41,778 nt of DNA from Ideonella sp. Its GTDB lineage: Bacteria > Pseudomonadota > Gammaproteobacteria > Burkholderiales > Burkholderiaceae_C. Position numbers and translations under genes: made by a program. The stretch spans positions 1-41,778 of the forward strand of contig NZ_JADJDO010000018.1 in NCBI RefSeq assembly GCF_016702655.1. The letters run 5' to 3'. Shown piece by piece: positions 35,687 to 41,778 of this stretch (within the stretch, counting starts at the first letter, position 1; each line of letters begins with the position of its first letter). The notes under the pieces were generated by a model. That model searched no databases and was not told the DNA's origin. It was given only the letters and a program-made list of their open reading frames with translations.

Positions 35687-35910
35687 GCCCCTGTTCCGCG
35701 CTGCGGGCGCACCAAGGCCGCAAGCACCGTCCCGATCTCGTTGGGGCGGCCTTCACGGGTAGGGTGCGATTCTTTGCCACGCCGCAAATGAGACGAGGTC
35801 GGGTTGCCATGCTGGAAGACGATTGCATCGCCTTCGTCGATGCAGGCCATGCGGCGGCCCTTGAGGTCGAGGAACTCCTCGCGGCCGAACGGCGCTGTGC
35901 GGATCGGCAT
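35683..35910 (-). pseudogene. Haloalkane dehalogenase remnant: N- and C-termini joined, middle deleted
   Basis: A single 75-codon open frame. Residues 1-43 are MPIRTAPFGREEFLDLKGRR, MACIDEGDAIVFQHGNPTSS, the unmistakable start of DhaA/LinB-type dehalogenases, with the halide-stabilising Asn of HGNPTSS. The end, RPNEIGTVLAALVRPQRGTG, resembles their C-terminus (xDxPxEIGxxLAxWL). About 220 residues in between, with the catalytic Asp, cap domain, second acid and His, are absent, so it cannot be active. The stop overlaps the next gene by GTGA, and it starts 15 nt after rpe. The C-terminal match is my inference. Confidence 0.75.
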
Positions 35911-35925
35911 GGCCCGGGCTTCGTT

Positions 35926-36620
35926 TCAGCGCGCGATCTCGGCGCGCAGCGCATCGATCACCGCGCGGTAGTCGCGCTGGCCGAAGATCGCGCTGCCGGC
36001 GACGAAGGTGTCGGCGCCGGCGTCGAACGCGGCGCGGATGTTGTCGGTCTTGATGCCGCCGTCGACCTGGAGCCGGATGTCGCGCCCGCTGGCGTCGATG
36101 ATCTTGCGCACGCGTTCGATCTTCGTCAGCGCGCCGGGGATGAAGCCCTGGCCGCCGAAGCCGGGGTTGACGCTCATGATCAGCACCAGGTCGAGGTTGT
36201 CCTGCTCCCACTCGAGCACGTCGAGCGCCGACGAGGGGTTGAACGCGAGCCCGCCTTGCAGCCCGCGGCGCGGATCAGTTGCAGCGTGCGGTTGACGTGC
36301 GGCCCGGCCTCGGGGTGAAAGCTGATGATGTCGGCGCCGGCGTCGGCGAAGGCCTGCGCGAGGGCATCCACCGGCTGCACCATCAGGTGCACGTCGATCG
36401 GCACCCGGCTGCCGCCGGCGGCGACAGCATGCTTGCGCAGCGCCTGGCAGACCATCGGCCCGAACGAAAGGTTGGGCACGAAGTGGTTGTCCATCACGTC
36501 GAAGTGGGGATCGGCGCCCGCCGCGATCACGTCGCCGACCTCGTCGCCGAAGCGGGCCGCGTCGGCGGCAAGCAGGCTGGGGGCGATCAGGGCCGGTCGG
36601 CGGGGGGTCACGGATGCCAT
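35926..36620 (-). CDS. rpe: Ribulose-phosphate 3-epimerase (one frameshift)
   Basis: Interconverts ribulose 5-phosphate and xylulose 5-phosphate. Start MASVTPRRPALIAPSLLAAD at 36620, then FGDEVGDVIAAGADPHFDVM, DNHFVPNLSFGPMVCQALR, PIDVHLMVQPVDALAQAF and ADIISFHPEAGPHVNRTLQL. The frame changes near 36262, then LAFNPSSALDVLEWEQDNLD, VLIMSVNPGFGGQGFI, LQVDGGIKTDNIRAAFDAGA and FVAGSAIFGQRDYRAVIDAL. All metal and substrate motifs are present; 231 residues. It is divergent from apaG, with 49 nt between, the usual betaproteobacterial arrangement. The break is probably a sequence error. Confidence 0.95.
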
Positions 36621-36669
36621 CTCCAGGCATTCTAGGTGCGCCCTGCGCGGCTGCTCCGATAATCGAACC

Positions 36670-37042
36670 ATGTCCAAACCCGAATTCACCTGCAGCGTCA
36701 AGGTCACTCCGCTGCCCGAGCAGTCGCAACCCGATGCGGGCGTGCACGCCTTCGCCTACACGGTCACGATCCGCAACAGCGGCGACGTGCCGGGCCAGTT
36801 GATCGCGCGCCACTGGATCATCGAAGACGCCCACGGCAAGACCGAGGAGGTGCGCGGCCTCCGGGGTCGTCGGCCACCAACCGCTGCTCAAGCCGGGCGG
36901 GAGAGTTCGAGTACACGAGCTGGACGCGCCTGGCGACTTCGGCCGGAACGATGCGCGGCACCTACTGCATGACCGAGGACGCGCATCCGTTCGAGGCGGC
37001 GATCGGCAGCTTCACCTCGTCGCCCCGTCATCGCTGCACCGA
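36670..37042 (+). CDS. apaG: ApaG domain protein (frameshifted)
   Basis: Seen in order: MSKPEFTCSVKVTPLPEQSQ, PDAGVHAFAYTVTIRNSGDV, PGQLIARHWIIEDAHGKTEE; a break near 36858; VVGHQPLLKPGGEFEYTSW in the next frame; another break; GTMRGTYCMTEDAHPFEAAI. These are the YTVTIxN, WxIxDxxG, VVGxQPxLxPGexFxYtS and GxMxGxY blocks of ApaG (FN3-like fold). The expected C-terminus (LxAPxxLH, stop) is visible, but the stop codon reads CGA, so an error or read-through lies there. About 124 residues. Role unclear; in enterobacteria apaG is linked to apaH. Confidence 0.9.
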
Positions 37043-37055
37043 GCGCGCCGCCACC

Positions 37056-38930
37056 ATGCTCGGCCCGCACGCGCCTGGGACCTGTCGGCACTGCTGATCG
37101 CCGCCGATCCCAAGGCCGGGCTGGCGGAGCGCAACCTCTGGCTGGTGCGCATGGTCGAGTGGCTGGGCCATGCCGCGCCCGGCGCCGACCCCGACGACGG
37201 CAAGCCGGTCCTGCGCCTGCGCCACCTGCTGGGCGTGCTCGACCGCAACCCCGGGCACCGCGCCTCGGTCGTCGCACTGCTGGCGGCCTTCTTCGACGGG
37301 GTCGACGCGGCGGCACTGTTCGCCGACTTCGGCTTCACCGCGCGTCGATCTGTTCGGAGAGCTCGGCGAGCGCCTGCGCCGGCGCGTCCTGCCGGCGACG
37401 CCCGAGACGACCGACCTTCGCGGACCTGTTCGGCCTCGTCTTCCATGCCGACGACGACGCGCAGTGGCTGCGCGCGATCGACGACGCGACGCTCGAACGC
37501 CTGGCGGCGCTGCTGGGCGAGGCCTGGAACGCGCAGCCCGCGCGTCGACTGGCACGCACCCTTTCTCGACGCGATCATGTACTTGTGCAGCGCGGTGCGC
37601 GCGTCGGGTTTCTCGGGGCCGATGCGGCTGCGCATGAGCCCGGCGACGCTCGCCGGCGAGCCGTTTCGCGAGCTCGCGCGCGCCGGCGACGCAGTGCGCG
37701 AGCGCGCCGAGGCCGGCCTGCCCTTCGCTGCCGAGGCGGCCCGGCTGCGCGCGCTGCTCGACGCCTGCCGGCGCGCAGCGGCGAGCGTGTCCGAGCACCT
37801 CGAGGAATTCGGGGTCTCGGTGGACCTCGTGTTCCAGGTCAACCAGTTGCGCCTGCGCGTGCGCCGCATCGAGGCGCTGCTCGCCTGCGTCGAGTCGGAG
37901 GCCGGCGCGCGACGTGCTGCGCTGCTGGCCGCACTGGTCGACGTGGCCGCCAATCGGCGCAGCGCACGCGCGCTGCTCCGGCACTACGCGCTGCTCGCGG
38001 CCAAGGTCGCCGAGCGCAGCGCCGAAACCGGCGAGCACTACATCACGCGCGACCACGGCGAGTACCGGAGCATGCTGCGCGCCGCGGCAACCGGCGGCGC
38101 AGTCCTCGCGGGAACGACGCACCTCAAGTTCCTCGTGGCGATGGCACGCAAGCTCACCGAGAAGCCGGCGCCAGCGGCGCGACTGACGAGGCGGTCGAAG
38201 GCTTCGTCGACGAGGGTTGCGCCACCTAAGATCCGCTGGCACCTGGCCGGCATCTTCAACCTGATGGTCGTGGTGCCGATCGTGCTGGTCGCGTAGATGG
38301 CCTGGGGCCTTGCGTCCGACACGCCGCTGGTGCCGCGCGAGGCGGCAGCTACGTGCCGCACTCGCTGACGCTACTCGGCCCGACGGCGCTCTACGCTGCC
38401 TTCACCGGCGTACTGCTGTTCGCGAGCAGTTTGATCGCGGGCTGGGCCGAGAACTGGTTCGTCTGGCACCGGCGCTCGACAGTGCGCTGGCCTGAACCCG
38501 CGCCTGCGCGCCGCCCTTCGCTTGCCCCGGCCGCGCTCGGCGCATCAGCGCCTGGTGGCGCGCCAACATCGCCGGGCCTCGCGGCCAACGCTGTCCGCTC
38601 GGCCTTGCTCGGCCTGGGGACGGTCGTGGCGGCGTTCTTCGGCCCTGCCGCTCGAGGTCCGCCACGTCACGCTGTCGACCGGCCAGCTCGCCGCGGCGCC
38701 GGCACCGAAGGGCTGGCGCTGCTGCACGACGCGGCGTCCTGGGGGTGCGTGGCGGGGATTGGCGGTCACTGGCGCGCTCCCAACCTCGGCGTGGGCTTCC
38801 TGCTCGCCTTTCGGGTCGCGCTGCTGTCGCGCAACGTGCCGACCGCGGGCCCGCAGCCGGATCCCTACGCGCGATCCGCAGGCGACGGGTGGCGGCAGGC
38901 CGTTGTCGTTCATCTGGCCGCCGGCCGAGC
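37056..38930 (+). CDS. Gcr-type site-specific recombinase family membrane protein (frameshifted)
   Basis: About 620 residues, matching the SpecificRecomb family (PF10136) named after gonococcal Gcr. Its recombinase activity is poorly supported and its make-up is that of a membrane protein. Seen: LSALLIAADPKAGLAERNLW, LLGVLDRNPGHRASVVALLA, FLDAIMYLCSAVRASGFSGP, VSVDLVFQVNQLRLRVRRIE, LLRHYALLAAKVAERSAETG, HYITRDHGEYRSMLRAAATG, GAVLAGTTHLKFLVAMARKL, then hydrophobic segments HSLTLLGPTALYAAFTGVLL, FASSLIAGWAENWFVWHR, LPLEVRHVTLSTGQLAAA and LGVGFLLAFRVALLSRNVP, ending near PLSFIWPP. At least six indels. Its 3' end overlaps that of the convergent amidotransferase. Start (ATG 37056) is provisional. 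Confidence 0.82.
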
Positions 38931-39600
38931 GCCGGAAGACCTGCCGCGCAGCGTCGAGGAAGGCGTTCATCAGCGGCTCGCCGCTGAGCAGCGCCGGGTC
39001 CTGGAAGTGGAACTCCGGGTGCCACTGGACGCCGCCGACGAATTCCGCCCCGTGCGCGCGGCTCGCCTCGACCACGCCGTCGCCGACGGCACGCGCCTCC
39101 CACTGAGGCCCATTGCCCAGCCGGCCGACGGACTGGTCCGCGCCGGGCAGCTGCGTGGCGATGTCCTGCACCAGGCTGCCGCCGAAGGCGACGTTGATCA
39201 GCTGCTCGCCGCGGCAAACGCCCAGCACCGGCTTGCCCTGGATCACGAACTCCCAAAGCAGGTCGATCTCGTACAGGTCGCGCACGCGGTCGCCGGCCCA
39301 TTCGGGGCGCAGCGGCGCCTCGCCGTAGCTCTCCGGGCTGACGTCGGCGCCACCCTGCAGCACCAGGCGTCCAGCGCGCGCGCGTGGTCCGAGACGCTGA
39401 TGCCGGCGCGCGTGATCGGCGTCGTTGTCCAGCGTCGGCACCATGAAGGCCAGCGCGCCACGCGCCCCTGATCCAGTGCGCGATGGAACGCTCGAGGTAT
39501 TGCAGGTCTTGCCGCGAAACCCATCTCGCCCGGCGCCTGGTGCAGGATGCGCGCCGGGCTGCCGCCGACGGCCGTCCGCGCAGCGCCGGCAGCGGGGCGC
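38900..39600 (-). CDS. Peptidase C26 / PuuD-like class I glutamine amidotransferase (frameshifted)
   Basis: Predicted gamma-glutamyl hydrolase. The N-terminus, split over frames, reads ARILHQAPGEMGF, then FMVPTLDNDADHAR. The body has LVLQGGADVSPESYGEAPLR, PEWAGDRVRDLYEIDLLWEF and VIQGKPVLGVCRGEQLINVA, with the nucleophile Cys in GVCRGEQ, then FGGSLVQDIATQLPGADQS and FVGGVQWHPEFHFQDPALLS, with the His-Glu pair of QWHPE. About 235 residues. It follows the carboxylate-amine ligase gene on the same strand: one gene would make, the other break, gamma-glutamyl or related amide bonds. Exact ends are blurred by frameshifts and the overlap with the convergent recombinase gene. Confidence 0.85.
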
Positions 39601-40781
39601 CCCGCGGATGCGCAACCGGGCTGGCCGGGCCAGGCCAGGCCGTCGGCCGTTATCTTCACTCGGCTCCCCGCCCAGCGCGGCATTGCTGCCACCACCTCCG
39701 GCAGCAGCCGCTCGCGCTCGAAGGTGCTGCGGATCCAGCCCGCGTCGTTGCCCGGGCCTGCCATCTCCGCGCGCAGCGCGAGCGCGCCTTCGGCCTCGAG
39801 CTCCAGCCGTGCAGTTCAAGCGCCGCCAACGTGGCTTGGATGTCGTCGCGCAGCGCCTGGTGCTCCGCCGGTCTTGGATCGACGAGTCGCATCCGGCCCG
39901 AAGCGGCAGGCCTGGAACGGCGGTTGAAGGTGTAAGGGCAGATGGTGGTCCTCGGCCGGCGCGTACCGGCCGCTCGATGCGCAACCAGCGGCCCGGCACT
40001 GGATGTAGCCTGCCAGCGCGGCGGCCTTTCCCGATCGTCAGCGGCGTGTCGAGCATACGCACCTCGATCGTGCCGAACTCGGGCTTGGGGGCGGATGTCC
40101 CCAGTAGAAGTCCTTCATGCTCTTGACAACGCCGGTGCGCGTCATCTTCTCGAAGAAGCGCTTGAAATCGTCCCAGGTCAGCACGGCGGCGTCCGCCCCG
40201 ACAACGGGAATGCGAACACCGAATTCAGGCGCGCCGACGCGAAGCCGGTGTCGGTGCCCTGGACGTACGGCGACGAGGCCGACAGCGCGATCGGGTGCGG
40301 GATGAAGCGCGACATGCCGTGCAGCAGCGTGAGCGCATGGTCGGGACCGGGGGCAGCCGATGCACGTGCTGGCCGAAGATCGTGAACTGCTTGGACAGGT
40401 AGCCGTACAGCCCGGCCACCTGGTGGAACGCGGCGTGTCGTAGATGCGGCGCTGACTCCAGTCCTGGAACGGATGCAAGCCGCCGCCGCACAGTCCGACA
40501 TTGAGCTTCGCAGCGGCCTCACGACGAGCGCATCGCGCATGGCGCCGAGCTGCGCCAGCGCGTCGGCATGTCCACTGCAGATGCCGGTCGAGAGCTCGAT
40601 CATGCTTGGACATCGGTGATCTCAAGCACCACCTTGCCGGGCAGCTTGCGCTTCGCTCCGCGAGGCGCATCAGGTCGGCCGCGCTCGGCGAAAGGTCGTA
40701 GTCGTGGAGGTTGACGATCTGCAGCAAGGAGCCGACGCCGAGCGTCGCTGGGCGTGAATCGGCCAAAGGTTCGAGTGCCAT
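39600..40781 (-). CDS. YbdK-like carboxylate-amine ligase (GCS2 family; frameshifted)
   Basis: ATP-dependent ligase of the glutamate-cysteine ligase type 2 family; the physiological substrate is often unknown. Seen in order over frames: RPATLGVGSLLQIVNLHDYD (a GVExELQ-like start), LSPSAADLMRLAER, MIELSTGICSGHADALAQLG, AAAKLNVGLCGGGLHPFQDW, SQRRIYDTPR, LYGYLSKQFTIFGQHVH, SPYVQGTDTGFASARLNSVF, VLTWDDFKRFFEKMTRTGVV, KSMKDFYWG, then RMLDTPLTIGK and WIRSTFERERLLPEVVAAMP. The ELSTG, GGGLHPF and GxHVHxG blocks are diagnostic. About 390 residues. ATG at 40781 lies 7 nt after the antiporter stop. Many indels, consistent with poor sequence at this end. Confidence 0.85.
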
Positions 40782-40788
40782 CGCGGCG

Positions 40789-41778
40789 TCAGCCCTGGCC
40801 GCCGCGCGCGCTCGCTGGCCGGGTGTTCACCACGCCAGGCGCGCCCCACTGGACGGCAATCGGGCCCAGGGCCGCTAGATGAACGATCGCGCTGAGTCGA
40901 TCGGAGCGCGAGCGGCGCGAGAAGTCGGGTGGGTCCGGTACTGGATGGCAAGCAGCACGAGGGCAGTACCGAAATCGAAGTCAGCGTCAGCGCGAGCGCC
41001 GCGCCTGGCGTTACCCAGGATGCCGCCTCACCGCCAGCCGAGCCCGACCGCGACCGATCTTGGCGAGCGCGCACGACCAGCAACGCGATTGCCACCAGGC
41101 CGCCCACGGCGACCGCCCGGAGCGACCAGGCCGCACCGACGACCACGAACAGCATCAGCACCAGCACGCCGCGCTCTGCCCGAAGTGGCGCGGCCAGACC
41201 CGGGCCTCGCGCTCGTGTAGCGCAGCAGCACGCCGGCGATCAGCGGCACCGAGCAGGGTCGAGATGCCGAGCATGTGCGCTCCTGAGCACCGCCAAAATG
41301 AGCACCCGAGGCGCAGCAGCACCCGGAATTCTCGTCGCGCAGGTCGAGCCGGCGCGAACGCGGCCGGACCAGGTAAGTGAGCAGCAGCGCAAGCAGCCAC
41401 CGAGCCGCCGAAGGTGTAGAGCGGGCGCGAAGATCGCAGGCACCCAGTTGCCGGCCTCTGGTCGATGCGCGGCCAGCCGACGACGAGCTTGAACCCGAGC
41501 ACGCACACACGGGCGTGTCTTCAGCGGCGAGCGTGATCATGCGTCTCGGTGACCTGGCCTGCCGACCGCAGTTCGCTCGCGACCCCGCGGGACCACCGCC
41601 GCCGGAGCCCGTCACGCCGAGCGTCGCGCAGGCCAGCGCCACGTTGAAACCCAGGCCGAGCCAGTGGCAGCGCCGAAGACGGGGCGGTGAATCCGAGCAG
41701 CGCCCCCGGGCCGCGCTAGTCACCACAGCATGGCCGGATTGGCACGCAGCCGGCGAGAGTTGACGCGGGCGCCGAGTT
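40789..41778 (-). CDS. Cation:proton antiporter-like membrane protein, C-terminal part (frameshifted, cut by window edge)
   Basis: Frames assembled on the minus strand give several hydrophobic stretches in order: LGLGFNVALACATLGVT, VLGFKLVVGWPR, LYTFGGSVAA, LLALLLTYLVRPRSRRLDLR, HMLGISTLL, VPLIAGVLLRYTSARP, VLVLMLFVVVGAAWSLRAVA, VGGLVAIALLVVRA, ALALTLTSISVL and GPIAVQWG before the stop. The helix pattern and the TSIS and GPIAVQWG-type ends fit Kef/NhaP-like cation:proton antiporters, but no single frame carries it, so the assignment is tentative. It appears to form an operon with the ligase and amidotransferase genes. Confidence 0.5.

Noticed and set aside
37056..38930. Site-specific recombinase as evidence of an integrated element
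   Set aside because: Gcr-family proteins are stable neighbours of apaG/rpe in betaproteobacteria and look like membrane proteins; it is not a tyrosine or serine integrase.

Overview
The window is high-GC DNA from a betaproteobacterium, most likely order Burkholderiales (Rubrivivax/Leptothrix/Methylibium-like). The support is the tRNA-Tyr, tRNA-Gly, tRNA-Thr, tuf, tRNA-Trp, secE, nusG order, the apaG/rpe/gph/trpEGDC/ung gene set, a Gcr-type recombinase and the style of the proteins. Frameshifts break many unambiguous housekeeping genes (nusG, secE, tuf, ung, trpC, trpD, rpe, apaG, gcr, ybdK). They are densest towards both ends (1-4.5 kb and 36.8-41.8 kb), while most genes between about 6 and 28 kb are intact. 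I read most of them as sequencing or assembly errors, so coordinates of broken genes span the whole reconstructed gene.

Layout, left to right. 1-2452 (minus): nusG, secE, tRNA-Trp, tuf and three tRNAs. 2495-6604 (minus): ung, trpC, trpD, a low-specificity threonine aldolase gene (ltaE) and trpG, tightly packed or overlapping. 6885-24235: an accessory block of about 18 kb. It holds an AAA ATPase, a SWIM-domain SNF2 helicase convergent with a giant SNF2 helicase plus SEC-C protein pair, a Phd/PIN toxin-antitoxin pair next to a DNA methyltransferase remnant, and an apparent operon of an AfsR/SARP-like STAND regulator, a 69-residue protein and a large repeat-containing lipoprotein. 24382-25869: trpE, preceded by a possible leader. 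26224-32730: mixed accessory genes: a chalcone-isomerase-like secreted protein, an aldehyde dehydrogenase with an internal deletion, a DUF481 outer-membrane protein, a MarR regulator divergent from a MobA-like hydroxybenzoate monooxygenase, and a DUF4197 protein. 32735-36620 (minus): gph, an HCCA-isomerase-like protein, an SDR, an acyl-CoA dehydrogenase-like protein, a haloalkane dehalogenase remnant and rpe. 36670-41778: apaG and a Gcr-type recombinase (plus), then a PuuD-like amidotransferase, a YbdK-like carboxylate-amine ligase and a cation:proton antiporter (minus, running off the window).

How it fits together: rpe, gph, trpE, trpG, trpD, trpC and ung are all on the minus strand in the order expected of one ancestral cluster, but three blocks of foreign genes separate rpe/gph, gph/trpE and trpE/trpG. 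The trpE/trpG block has the character of a defence or genome-maintenance island. The other two carry aromatic and halogenated-compound catabolic genes, two of which have internal deletions. The best candidates for something undescribed are the SNF2/SWIM/SEC-C/AAA cluster and the STAND regulator-small protein-lipoprotein operon.
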